Part shown: positions 6,927 to 13,966 of the stretch, one piece after another
Layout: each line of letters starts with the position of its first letter
Numbering within the stretch: position 1 is the first letter of the stretch
DNA from: Dehalococcoidia bacterium UBA6495
Lineage (GTDB): Bacteria > Chloroflexota > Dehalococcoidia > Lucifugimonadales > UBA826
Assembly (NCBI GenBank): GCA_002435305.1
Contig: DJMH01000038.1
Location: forward strand, 2,537 to 19,749
Direction: 5' to 3'
DNA length: 17,213 bases
Notes under the pieces: generated by a model
Seen by the model: only the letters and a program-made list of their open reading frames with translations
What the model was told of the DNA's origin: nothing
The model's database searches: none
Made by a program: the position numbers and the translations under genes

Positions 6927-7073
6927 AATGATGAATTTGACGTGCAAAAAGGTGTTTAGAATAACCTGTTCCTGTAGGAACTAGATTTAAGGCTGTCAAC
7001 GCTGTAAAACTAGGCCGCAGGTGTACATAGAGCCCCGCCCAAAGCTTTCAAGCGCTGGTAGCGGGGCTTTTTA
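6927..7073 (+). ncRNA. Candidate leader RNA/attenuator or small RNA, about 145 nt
   Basis: This is the stretch between the promoter at 6892-6920 and the terminator at 7031-7073. By eye it can fold into two adjacent hairpins: AGGT(G)T paired with AACCT across 6950-6967, and GTTCC-TGTA-GGAAC at 6968-6981. A weaker GGC/GCC pairing around 6991-7016 comes next, then the terminator. I could not match it to a known class. The SRP RNA GGAAGGAAGCAGC core, the tmRNA and RNase P conserved blocks, the TPP-box CUGAGA motif and a tRNA T-loop are all absent. It could be the leader of the MoeB/ThiF-like gene that starts 30 nt after it, or an independent small RNA. No convincing antiterminator pairing was found. 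Confidence 0.45.
7031..7073 (+). terminator. Intrinsic terminator upstream of the MoeB/ThiF-like gene
   Basis: A perfect 8-bp stem (AGCCCCGC at 7031-7038 with GCGGGGCT at 7061-7068) encloses a loop that can pair further (CCA with TGG). It is followed directly by a T-rich tract ending at 7072. It ends about 20 nt before the GGAGG ribosome site of the next gene, a position typical of attenuators as well as of small-RNA terminators. Confidence 0.85.
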
Positions 7074-7102
7074 TATTAAAGAGAAAGTTATGGAGGATAG
7101 TT

Positions 7103-7933
7103 TTGGCTACAAAGACACCATCACTAGCATTGACCCCATACCAGGTCAATAGATACAGCAGGCATATTATAATGCCCCAAGTAGGAAGCGTCGGTCAGAG
7201 GAAGTTGATTGATGCGAAAGTACTCATGATTGGTGCGGGTGGATTGGGATCTCCCATTTCGATATATCTGACGCTGGCTGGGGTAGGTACTGTTGGGTTA
7301 GTCGATTTTGACGATGTTGATGTCACTAACTTGCAGAGGCAGATACTTCATTTTAATGATGACATTGGTAGACCCAAAGTTGATTCGGCTGTTGAGACTC
7401 TTAAAGCTTATAACCCTGACACCAATGTAAATGTTCATGAAGAGCCTATTTCCTCTATAAACGCCATGGAAATAATGAAAGACTATGACATCATTGTGAA
7501 TGGTGCAGATAATTTTCCTACAAGATATTTGGTTAATGATGCTGCGTATCTTCTGGGCAAACCTCTGGTTGACGGTAGCATTTTGTTATTTGATGGACAG
7601 GCAACAACGTATTTACCAGGCAATGGTTGTTATCGGTGCTTATTCCCCACCCCTCCTCCTCCTGGTGAAGTTCCAAGCTGTGCTGAAGCCGGTGTTTTGG
7701 GGATGCTCCCAGGTATGATAGGAACTATACAAGCCACGGAGGTGGTGAAATTAATCCTTGGGGTTGGAGATTCCCTAAGCGGTCGTCTTTTGCTTGTGGA
7801 TGCCCTAAGTATGGAGTTCAGAACTGTAAAACTTAAGAGAAACCCAGATTGTCCATTATGTGGAGACAATCCGACTGTTACAGAGTTGATTGATTACATA
7901 GCCTTTTGTGGTGGCGCCCCATTGACAGGATGA
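7103..7933 (+). CDS. E1-like adenylyltransferase of the MoeB/ThiF family
   Basis: Adenylates the C-terminal glycine of a small ubiquitin-like sulfur carrier (MoaD- or ThiS-type) for molybdopterin or thiamine synthesis, or a related sulfur-transfer route. The 276-aa protein shows QVNRYSRHIIMPQVG, the nucleotide loop GAGGLG (44-49), VDFDDVDVTNLQRQ (68-80), GRPK, ADNFPTR (D136) and four zinc-type cysteines (C176, C179, C250, C253). The crossover-loop cysteine is at PSCAEAG (C193). It ends shortly after a TELIDYIAFCG segment, where MoeZ-type relatives continue into a rhodanese domain, and no rhodanese remnant follows. The TTG start has a strong GGAGG 6 nt upstream; an overlapping ATG at 7090 is out of frame. 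No carrier protein gene is in the window, so MoeB and ThiF roles cannot be separated. Confidence 0.9.
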   Translation: MATKTPSLALTPYQVNRYSRHIIMPQVGSVGQRKLIDAKVLMIGAGGLGSPISIYLTLAGVGTVGLVDFDDVDVTNLQRQILHFNDDIGRPKVDSAVETLKAYNPDTNVNVHEEPISSINAMEIMKDYDIIVNGADNFPTRYLVNDAAYLLGKPLVDGSILLFDGQATTYLPGNGCYRCLFPTPPPPGEVPSCAEAGVLGMLPGMIGTIQATEVVKLILGVGDSLSGRLLLVDALSMEFRTVKLKRNPDCPLCGDNPTVTELIDYIAFCGGAPLTG

Positions 7934-8165
7934 ATTCTGATTTGAAGGTGATTTTGGGATAGATCAGGTCATATAGTTAATGGCTGGGCCTTCCAATGTT
8001 CCTACCGAATTGAATGAAACAGCCTGTGGAGATGATATGGATAGGTAGGTTACTGTTGATGTGTAGTCTCGGCCTATATATTCCGTTTACTGTTTACCAA
8101 CCAAGGGGATATTATACTCATACAAAGGCAGTGTTACCTTAAGACATCTTTAGGAATTCGATATT
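7934..8165 (+). other. Intergenic region before the cobalamin adenosyltransferase-his operon
   Basis: This is 232 bp without a convincing gene. The longest readable small frame here starts at ATG 7980 and is only 22 codons with no clear ribosome site. The 3' part is AT-rich with promoter-like elements. I see no terminator hairpin after the MoeB-like gene, so read-through into the his operon is possible. Confidence 0.6.
8086..8115 (+). promoter_or_regulatory. Possible promoter of the adenosyltransferase-his operon
   Basis: TTTACT (8086-8091), an 18-bp spacer and TATTAT (8110-8115) form a plausible but not strong sigma-70 promoter about 50 nt before the GTG start of the adenosyltransferase. 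The neighbouring TATACT (8113-8118) could serve instead. The call rests on spacing and the absence of other candidates. Confidence 0.3.
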
Positions 8166-8729
8166 GTGAAAATATATACCAGAGCAGGCGATGAGGGAGA
8201 GACAGGGTTATTTTTTGGTGGCAGGGTTCCAAAAAATGATCCAAGATGTGAAGCCTACGGCTCTGTCGACCAAGTTGTATCTGCTATGGGAGCAGCTCGT
8301 GCTTTCTGCAAAGATGAGAAAGTCAAGAACATAATCATTGATATACAGAATCAGTTGTTCACAGTTGGAGCGGAACTGGCTACCCTTCCTGAGAACTACA
8401 ACACTATGAAAGGATCATACAAAATTATCGTTCCGGAAATGGTATCTGAACTCGAACAATTAATTGATAGGATGGACGCAGAAGTAAAATTGCCATCGAG
8501 TTTCATTTTACCTGGAGCTTCCCCCGGTTCTGCGATTTTAGATTTAGCAAGGACTACATTGCGAGAGGCTGAAAGGAGAATCCTTGATCTGGAGGAATTG
8601 GGTCAACTGGTGAATAAGCAGATAATACCTTATGTAAATAGGCTTTCAGACCTTCTATTTATGCTGGCTAGATATGAGGATAGGGATTTACCAGACGAAC
8701 TAATAACGGGCCAAAAAATAAATGAATGA
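8166..8729 (+). CDS. PduO-type ATP:cob(I)alamin adenosyltransferase
   Basis: Transfers the adenosyl group of ATP to cob(I)alamin to make coenzyme B12. The 187-aa helical-bundle protein shows the N-terminal ATP motif KIYTRAGDEGETGL (2-15), FILPGASPGSAILDLAR (113-129), the basic cluster TLREAERR (131-138) and YVNRLSDLLFMLAR (156-169). These match the PduO/MMAB family rather than CobA or EutT. The start is GTG with an AGGA 10 nt upstream. The reading frame overlaps the hisH start by 8 bp, so the two are probably translationally coupled although functionally unrelated. Its presence implies adenosylcobalamin-dependent enzymes in the cell, such as methylmalonyl-CoA mutase or a class II ribonucleotide reductase (inference). 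Confidence 0.93.
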   Translation: MKIYTRAGDEGETGLFFGGRVPKNDPRCEAYGSVDQVVSAMGAARAFCKDEKVKNIIIDIQNQLFTVGAELATLPENYNTMKGSYKIIVPEMVSELEQLIDRMDAEVKLPSSFILPGASPGSAILDLARTTLREAERRILDLEELGQLVNKQIIPYVNRLSDLLFMLARYEDRDLPDELITGQKINE

Positions 8730-9372
8730 TTCCAGTTTGATCAGGCCTAAAATAGCAGTTATTGATTATCAAGCAGGGAATTTAAGAAGCGTTGAAAAGG
8801 CACTGGTCCGAACTGGCGCTGATGCTTTAGTAACCTCAAACCCGAGTGTTATAGAGTCTTGTGATGGAATCGTCTTTCCTGGGCAGGGCGCATGTGATAG
8901 TTCTATGATTAATTTGAAAAATCGTTCTCTTGATAATTTGATACTACAATTGATTTCAGCCAAAAAACCTTTTATGGGGGTTTGTTTGGGATTGCAACTC
9001 CTTTTGCAAACTTCAGAGGAAGGCAAAGAGAAGTGTCTTGGTCTGATTGCAGGCACTGTTAAACGTTTTCCTGAGGGAAACAAAATTCCACATATGGGAT
9101 GGAACGAAGTAAATATAAAGTCTGATCACCCTGTACTAGCGTCACTCCCAAATAATTCTCATTTTTATTTTGTCCACAGCTATTTTGCAGATCCTGCTGA
9201 TAAAAATATAATTGCTGCCACTACAAAGTATGGTGTGGAGTTCTGTAGTGCTGTTGCATTCCAAAATGTAGTGGCCGTTCAATTTCACCCTGAAAAAAGC
9301 GGTGACATAGGGCTTAAAATTTATAAAAATTTTGTTGAATTCACTAAAAAATCAATGGATGTTTCGTTTTAA
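8722..9372 (+). CDS. hisH: Imidazole glycerol phosphate synthase, glutaminase subunit
   Basis: Releases ammonia from glutamine and passes it to HisF. This class I amidotransferase of 216 aa has IAVIDYQAGNLRSVEKAL at the N-terminus, oxyanion-region PGQGA (54-58), nucleophile GVCLGLQ (C88), HMGWN (124-128), FVHSYF, and the catalytic pair QFHPEKS (H189, E191). All triad residues are intact. The chosen ATG (8722) lies inside the end of the adenosyltransferase gene. It gives an extension of about 8 residues before the usual IAVIDY start, so a slightly later start is possible. It is followed by hisA with a 1-bp TAATG overlap, so HisH and its neighbours are coupled. Confidence 0.96.
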   Translation: MNDSSLIRPKIAVIDYQAGNLRSVEKALVRTGADALVTSNPSVIESCDGIVFPGQGACDSSMINLKNRSLDNLILQLISAKKPFMGVCLGLQLLLQTSEEGKEKCLGLIAGTVKRFPEGNKIPHMGWNEVNIKSDHPVLASLPNNSHFYFVHSYFADPADKNIIAATTKYGVEFCSAVAFQNVVAVQFHPEKSGDIGLKIYKNFVEFTKKSMDVSF

Positions 9373-10100
9373 TGAAAGTGATACCCGCAATTGATATTCG
9401 GGCAGGTCGCTGTGTCAGATTACTTCAAGGAGACTATTCGCAAGAGACAGTTTTTGCCGATGACCCCTTTGAAATGGCTATCAAATGGGCCCAGCAAGGG
9501 GCTGAATATCTACATGTTGTTGACTTAGATGGAGCACGCGAAGGCTCCGCGGTAAACATGGGAGTTATTTCAAAAATCTGCTCAGAATCCGAAGTTCGGA
9601 TTCAAGTTGGGGGGGGTATTCGAGATTATGAGACAGCTGCACGATATATGGATATTGGCGTTTCACGAGTGATTATGGGAACCTCCGCTGTTGATAGAGC
9701 TGGGGAACTAGAGCGAATATTAAATGCGTTAGGGGATGAATCTTTGATAGTAAGTGTAGATTCTAGGGATGGCTTGGTTGCATTAGATGGGTGGACCAGA
9801 GATAGTCCAGTGACAGTGAAGGAGGTAATAGAGGATATGGAATCAATAGGGGTTAAGAGATGTATGTATACCGACATATTGAGGGATGGAACTCTTAGTG
9901 AGCCGAATTATGAAGGAATCAAAGATGTATTGGCCTTTACGAAAATGAAAATAATGGCAGCGGGTGGTGTAGCAACCATCTGTCATCTTAGACAGATGGC
10001 GCTATCTGGTGTCGAAGCCTCTATAGTTGGTCGAGCCTTGTACACTGGAGATATCAAATTGCGAGAGGCAATTGATGAGCTAAAATATTTTGATAGTTAG
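9372..10100 (+). CDS. hisA: ProFAR isomerase (HisA)
   Basis: Opens the ribose of ProFAR in an Amadori rearrangement to give PRFAR, the substrate of HisHF. The 242-aa beta-alpha barrel has MKVIPAIDIRAGRCVRLLQGD with catalytic D8, VVDLDGAREG, QVGGGIR (first phosphate site), IMGTSAV, SVDSRDG with catalytic-type D130, TDILRDGTLSEPNYE, and AAGGVAT plus SIVGRALYTG (second phosphate site). A TrpF gene is also present in this window, so HisA need not be a bifunctional PriA. The ATG overlaps the hisH stop by one base. The methyltransferase gene follows 22 bp later if it starts at ATG 10123. Confidence 0.95.
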   Translation: MKVIPAIDIRAGRCVRLLQGDYSQETVFADDPFEMAIKWAQQGAEYLHVVDLDGAREGSAVNMGVISKICSESEVRIQVGGGIRDYETAARYMDIGVSRVIMGTSAVDRAGELERILNALGDESLIVSVDSRDGLVALDGWTRDSPVTVKEVIEDMESIGVKRCMYTDILRDGTLSEPNYEGIKDVLAFTKMKIMAAGGVATICHLRQMALSGVEASIVGRALYTGDIKLREAIDELKYFDS

Positions 10101-10122
10101 AAAAAATTAATTGGTGCAAAAT

Positions 10123-10677
10123 ATGTCAACAAAAATAAATGAAGACTCCTTTTTAGCAGCGAAAAAACTCGATATATATCATATTACATCGCTTCTTCCA
10201 GCTATGCCTTACCATGAAATTGCAGATATAGGTTGTGGAGAGGGAGCACTTTCGGTACCTCTGGGCAAATTGGTTTATAGGGGAAATGTTGTATCACTGG
10301 ACTCTAATAAGAAAAATCTTACAATTACCCGGCGTGAGTTAAAAAAAGCCAGATTGACAAATGTGAAGGCCACTTACATACCAGATGAGCCTACACTACC
10401 CCTTAAGGATGAAACCTTGGATGGTGCGATGTCAGCATTCCCCTTCCAGTTTTTTAAGAAGTCCGAACAGATTTTGAAAGACGTCAATAGATGTATGAAG
10501 AAAGGTGGATGGTTGTCAGTTATAGAATGGCAACCAGAATTTCTCGAGTACGGGCCAGTAAGAAAGAATCGAGTTCAACCAGCAGCCCTGAGGGAGAAAA
10601 TAGAAAAAGCAGGTTTCAAATTCTACATCAGGCACGATCTTTCAGATATGGCTTATATGATGATTTTTTCCAAATAA
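10123..10677 (+). CDS. Class I SAM-dependent methyltransferase of unknown substrate
   Basis: A 184-aa Rossmann-fold methyltransferase. Motif I is ADIGCGEG (35-41), with the ribose-binding acid at the end of the next strand, VVSLD (D60). The post-I segment PDEPTLPLKDETLDGAMSAF and a helix ending in CMKKGGWLSVIEW are typical of methyltransferases acting on small molecules or menaquinone-like substrates. No diagnostic substrate motif is visible. I chose ATG 10123 (GGTG six bases upstream) rather than TTG 10111, which adds four residues. It is inserted between hisA and hisF (16 bp before hisF), so it is co-transcribed with histidine genes. A role in histidine synthesis is not known for such proteins, and the link may be only positional. 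Confidence 0.82.
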   Translation: MSTKINEDSFLAAKKLDIYHITSLLPAMPYHEIADIGCGEGALSVPLGKLVYRGNVVSLDSNKKNLTITRRELKKARLTNVKATYIPDEPTLPLKDETLDGAMSAFPFQFFKKSEQILKDVNRCMKKGGWLSVIEWQPEFLEYGPVRKNRVQPAALREKIEKAGFKFYIRHDLSDMAYMMIFSK

Positions 10678-10693
10678 TCTTTAGGTCAATTAG

Positions 10694-11521
10694 ATGCTTA
10701 CAAAAAGGATAATACCATGCTTGGATGTTGATAATGGTAGAGTGGTAAAAGGCGTCAGCTTTATAAACTTGAGAGATGCTGGTGATCCATCTGAGCTGGC
10801 GAAATTTTACGACAGGGAAGGGGCAGATGAACTGGTATTTTTGGACATAACTGCAACCTCAGACAATAGGGACACAATGGTTGAAGTTGTTAGGGATGTG
10901 TCAGAAGAAGTGTTTATCCCATTGACTGTTGGTGGCGGTATCCGACAAATATCAGATGTAAGAAAGATGTTGGAAGCAGGTGCAGACAAAGTCTCATTAA
11001 ATACCGCGGCTCTAAGAGACCCTAATTTAGTTAAGGAATCAGCGAAGTTTTTTGGCTCCCAATGCATCGTGGTGGCGATAGATGCAAAAAGGATTTCAAA
11101 TCCATTTAACTCTGATTCATATAAAAATGCGAGTGTAAGCGAGACTATAAAAATTGATGGAAATACGGTTTGGGAAGTCTATACGCATGGTGGCAGAGAA
11201 CCTACTGGAGTGGATGTTATAAAGTGGTCGAGAGAAGTAGCAACATTGGGAGCAGGTGAGATACTTCTAACCAGTATGGACACAGATGGGCAAGAGTCTG
11301 GATATGATTTGGAACTGCTACAATTAGTTAGCACTGCCGTTTCTATACCTGTGATTGCAAGTGGTGGCGCAGGGAATCTAGAACATTTGCGACAGGCTAT
11401 TGAGGTGGGTCGAGCCGATGCGGTTTTGGCTGCTAGTATATTCCATTTCGGAACTTTTTCTATATCGCAGGCAAAAAGATACTTGTCAGATCGTAACATT
11501 GCTGTAAGACCCATACTCTAA
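10694..11521 (+). CDS. hisF: Imidazole glycerol phosphate synthase, cyclase subunit
   Basis: Uses ammonia from HisH to convert PRFAR into imidazole glycerol phosphate and AICAR. The barrel motifs are complete: [17 protein letters not shown] with D11, [30 protein letters not shown] with D129, [29 protein letters not shown], and IASGGAG. At 275 aa it is about 20 residues longer than usual (about 253-258). The excess lies in one polar insertion at roughly 133-155, just after the AIDAKR strand and before VWEVYTHGG. The start is ATG with AGGT about 7 nt upstream. hisIE follows after 33 bp. Confidence 0.95.
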   Translation: MLTKRIIPCLDVDNGRVVKGVSFINLRDAGDPSELAKFYDREGADELVFLDITATSDNRDTMVEVVRDVSEEVFIPLTVGGGIRQISDVRKMLEAGADKVSLNTAALRDPNLVKESAKFFGSQCIVVAIDAKRISNPFNSDSYKNASVSETIKIDGNTVWEVYTHGGREPTGVDVIKWSREVATLGAGEILLTSMDTDGQESGYDLELLQLVSTAVSIPVIASGGAGNLEHLRQAIEVGRADAVLAASIFHFGTFSISQAKRYLSDRNIAVRPIL

Positions 11522-11554
11522 ATAGCGGGGATTGAAAATGGTAAGGGTGATTAC

Positions 11555-12190
11555 ATGACTACTATACAGTTTGATGAAAAAGGTTTAATTCCGGCTGTCG
11601 TTCAAGATCATCAAACGAGTAAACTGTTGATGGTTGCCTATATGAATCGAGAATCACTTACGAAGACATTAGAAAGTAGGGAGGCTTGGTTTTATAGTAG
11701 GAGCAGGGAAAACCTATGGCATAAGGGTGAAACGTCAGGAAATTTCTTGATCGTAAAATCAATAAAACTTGATTGCGATGGAGATACTTTGTTGCTAGAA
11801 GTTGATGCTAAAGGCCCGGCTTGCCACACGGGCGAGGATAGCTGCTTCAATACTGAATTATCAGATCTAGGCAATTGCAATTTCATAGGTGCCGATACCA
11901 ATAGGAATGTTTTTATGGACCTATTTTCTATTATCGAGGATCGTAAGCTAAATCCAAAAAATGCTAGCTACACTAATAAGTTGTTTGACGAAGGGGTTAG
12001 TCGTATTGCCCAAAAAGTGGTGGAGGAGGCAGGAGAAACCGCGATTGCAGGAGTGACTGGCCAAAAAGAAGAATTGGCATCAGAAATATCTGATCTCATA
12101 TACCACGTATTTGTTCTTATCTCAGCCAACAATATGTCGCTTGAGCAAGTTTTCCAGGAATTGTCAACCAGAAGGGAATCTGGAAAGTAA
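11555..12190 (+). CDS. hisIE: Bifunctional PR-AMP cyclohydrolase / PR-ATP pyrophosphohydrolase
   Basis: Carries out steps 2 and 3 of histidine synthesis: HisE removes pyrophosphate from PR-ATP and HisI opens the adenine ring of PR-AMP. The 211-aa fusion has the HisI part at 1 to about 110, with [24 protein letters not shown], the metal-binding DCDGD (73-77) and CHTGEDSC (C90, H91, C97). The HisE part runs from about 118 to the end, with the helical KVVEEAGE (154-161) and EISDLIYH (177-184) metal/PPi-binding motifs. The ribosome site AAGGGTG lies about 5 nt before ATG. It closes the operon. The stop is 3 bp from that of the convergent DUF1385 gene, with no room for a terminator between them. 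Confidence 0.95.
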   Translation: MTTIQFDEKGLIPAVVQDHQTSKLLMVAYMNRESLTKTLESREAWFYSRSRENLWHKGETSGNFLIVKSIKLDCDGDTLLLEVDAKGPACHTGEDSCFNTELSDLGNCNFIGADTNRNVFMDLFSIIEDRKLNPKNASYTNKLFDEGVSRIAQKVVEEAGETAIAGVTGQKEELASEISDLIYHVFVLISANNMSLEQVFQELSTRRESGK

Positions 12191-12193
12191 ACC

Positions 12194-13117
12194 CTAGGTA
12201 GTTTTGGCATCAGTAGATATGGCTAATTCCATAGCGCTGATGGCAACTTCAATCTGATCATCGTCTGGGGGTTTTGTTGTAAGGGATTGCAGTAGTAAAT
12301 TAGGTATAGATAATGTTGAGATCCATTTATTGGTTTCGTGCTTACTGTTAAATCGGATAAATTCGTAGCTTAAACTTGCTATTAGGGGAATCAAAACAAT
12401 ACGTGAGCCAATCACCATCCACAAAGGGTCCCTCGGTATGAAAGTGAAAGCCACTATGGCTATCACCATAATAGTGAGCAGGAATGCTGTACCACACCTC
12501 GGGTGTGCTGTGGGATATTTTCGTATCTCTTCAATAGTTAAAGGGTCGCCTTTTTCCTGTGCATGGACCGCCATGTGTTCAGCACCGTGATACATGTAAA
12601 CTCTTCTAATATCTGGCATTAGGCTAATACCAGTTACATATACAAGGAAAACAACTAGTCTGATTATTCCTTCGGCTACGTTGCTAATGATGTCAGATCC
12701 TAATATACCCTCAAATGGTTTACTCACCAATAGTGGCAATATGAAGAAAATTCCTATAGCAAGACTCAAAGAAATCAAAATCATAATTACGGTTGAGAAT
12801 TTACTTGGAGGTGCATCCTCTTCTTGGTTGGCAACCTGCGACGAGTAATTTAATGCGTCCATTCCTAGTGATAAGGTTTCTGCCAAGGCTAGAATACCTC
12901 TAATGATGGGTATGGATCTTAATTTTCCTGTGAAAAGAGTATTGATTTTTTTGACTTTTGTTACGATTTCACCTGAAGGAGATCTTACAGCAATTGCAAC
13001 GTTATTCTGGCCACGTATCATGATTCCTTCAAGGACGGCCTGACCACCATATCTGGGTGCGGCCTTGCTCGTGCCAAAAAAAAAGGGTGAGATATTCCTC
13101 ACCCTGTCACTAATCAA
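12194..13117 (-). CDS. DUF1385 family (YqhQ-like) membrane protein
   Basis: A 307-aa integral membrane protein of unknown function. Family marks are YGGQAVLEGIMIRG (23-36), VYMYHGAEHMAVHA (HGAEH at 177-181) and HPRCGTAFLL (205-214). The conserved His, Glu and Cys residues look like a metal site. Four hydrophobic segments are visible at about 107-131, 148-166, 211-228 and 232-250. The HGAEH and HPRCGT motifs sit in the polar stretch between the second and third. The TTG start is supported by a GAGAGG ribosome site 6 nt upstream. It begins 10 bp after rpmE, so it is co-transcribed with ribosomal protein genes. That suggests but does not show a link to translation or growth. No enzymatic role can be assigned from sequence. 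Confidence 0.88.
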   Translation of the reverse strand: MISDRVRNISPFFFGTSKAAPRYGGQAVLEGIMIRGQNNVAIAVRSPSGEIVTKVKKINTLFTGKLRSIPIIRGILALAETLSLGMDALNYSSQVANQEEDAPPSKFSTVIMILISLSLAIGIFFILPLLVSKPFEGILGSDIISNVAEGIIRLVVFLVYVTGISLMPDIRRVYMYHGAEHMAVHAQEKGDPLTIEEIRKYPTAHPRCGTAFLLTIMVIAIVAFTFIPRDPLWMVIGSRIVLIPLIASLSYEFIRFNSKHETNKWISTLSIPNLLLQSLTTKPPDDDQIEVAISAMELAISTDAKTT

Positions 13118-13127
13118 GAATTACCTC

Positions 13128-13331
13128 TCACTGTAGGTTGTACCGGCGCCTCAACCGCTCAACTCGACCTTCCGTGTCAACTATCCGTTGCTCACCGGTG
13201 AAAAACGGGTGACAGGAGGAGCATATTTCTACCCTTAGTTCAGGTTGAGTCGCTCCCGTAACAAAGGTTTCACCACAAGAGCAAACCACTCTAGCTTCAT
13301 TGTAATATTCTGGGTGTATTTCCGATTTCAT
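13128..13331 (-). CDS. rpmE: 50S ribosomal protein L31 (zinc-binding type)
   Basis: A 67-aa L31 protein. It begins [21 protein letters not shown] and carries the zinc ligands C17, C19, C37 and C40 (CSC and CSSC). It therefore belongs to the zinc-containing L31 class rather than the cysteine-free zinc-sparing paralogue. [20 protein letters not shown] is the conserved 5S rRNA/intersubunit region. It lies 12 bp after rpmA and 10 bp before the DUF1385 gene in the same direction. Confidence 0.96.
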   Translation of the reverse strand: MKSEIHPEYYNEARVVCSCGETFVTGATQPELRVEICSSCHPFFTGEQRIVDTEGRVERLRRRYNLQ

Positions 13332-13343
13332 TCTGGTTAGTTC

Positions 13344-13598
13344 CTAGGCTGGGTAAACGCTAGCGCATTTCTTACCATTCGGAAAATATTCAAATTTCAC
13401 CGATCCATTAATTAATGAGAACAAAGTGTGATCCTTACCTAGTCCCACATTATGCCCTGGATGTATTCTGGTGCCTCTTTGCCTGACCAATATAGATCCT
13501 GCAGTGACCACCTGAGTATCGTATTTTTTAACGCCCAATCGCTTAGATTTACTATCTCTTCCATTCCGAGTACTTCCTCCACCTTTCTTATGGGCCAT
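13344..13598 (-). CDS. rpmA: 50S ribosomal protein L27
   Basis: An 84-aa L27 protein. [25 protein letters not shown] is the classical flexible N-terminus that reaches the peptidyl transferase centre, followed by [27 protein letters not shown] and a short C-terminus. The conserved residues start directly at MAHKK, so there is no Firmicutes-type N-terminal extension needing proteolytic removal. A good AGGAG ribosome site lies 8 nt before the ATG. It sits 24 bp after rplU in the usual rplU-rpmA order. Confidence 0.97.
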   Translation of the reverse strand: MAHKKGGGSTRNGRDSKSKRLGVKKYDTQVVTAGSILVRQRGTRIHPGHNVGLGKDHTLFSLINGSVKFEYFPNGKKCASVYPA

Positions 13599-13622
13599 GG
13601 GTATTACTCCTGCAGCTGTTTG

Positions 13623-13943
13623 TTAGCTGACTGATATGTCAGTAATTCTTAGATCAGTGAAATTTTGACGGTGACCATTTTTCCTTCTGTAACGAGTTTT
13701 TGCTTTGTATTTGAATACCACAATCTTCTTCCCTTTACCCTTGTTGACTACCTCTGCTTGAACTTTAGCTCCTTCCACATTGGGGGTTCCCACCGATGTT
13801 TCACCATCGAGAGAAATCAGTTTTACTGATTCTAAATCGATTGTGTCGCCCTCGTCACCGACGATCGATTCCACTCGGATGGTATCTCCTTCATGGACCC
13901 TGTACTGTTTTCCGCCGGTCTCTACTATTGCAAAACTGTTCAC
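13623..13943 (-). CDS. rplU: 50S ribosomal protein L21
   Basis: L21 with the diagnostic FAIVETGGKQYRV start, KVQAEVV, and the RYRRKNGHRQ rRNA-binding segment near the C-terminus. I place the start at GTG 13941-13943 (106 aa; conserved residues begin at codon 4). A strong AAGGTG ribosome site lies 6 nt upstream, and the predicted transcription start (about 13960) falls downstream of the longer TTG frame start at 13964. The operon continues with rpmA. Its own promoter overlaps the end of truB, so rplU can be expressed independently of infB-rbfA-truB. Confidence 0.95.
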   Translation of the reverse strand: MNSFAIVETGGKQYRVHEGDTIRVESIVGDEGDTIDLESVKLISLDGETSVGTPNVEGAKVQAEVVNKGKGKKIVVFKYKAKTRYRRKNGHRQNFTDLRITDISVS

Positions 13944-13966
13944 GTATATCACCTTCACGAACAATA

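Noticed and set aside
6927..7030. tRNA, SRP RNA, tmRNA, RNase P or TPP riboswitch in the orphan RNA region
   Set aside because: Their conserved blocks (T-loop, GGAAGGAAGCAGC-like core, CUGAGA box and others) are absent by eye. A covariance-model search was not possible.
7980..8048. 22-codon ORF that could be a small peptide precursor between the MoeB-like gene and the adenosyltransferase
   Set aside because: No clear ribosome site, no recognisable precursor motif, and no modifying enzyme other than the E1-like gene nearby. Not distinguishable from chance.
7934..8165. Possible remnant of a rhodanese domain fused to the MoeB-like protein, as in MoeZ
   Set aside because: Reading the frames after the stop gave only short peptides with no rhodanese active-site loop.
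13944..13964. Longer rplU start at TTG 13964
   Set aside because: It lies upstream of the predicted transcript start, lacks a ribosome site, and adds seven residues not usual for L21. GTG 13943 has a strong AAGGTG site.
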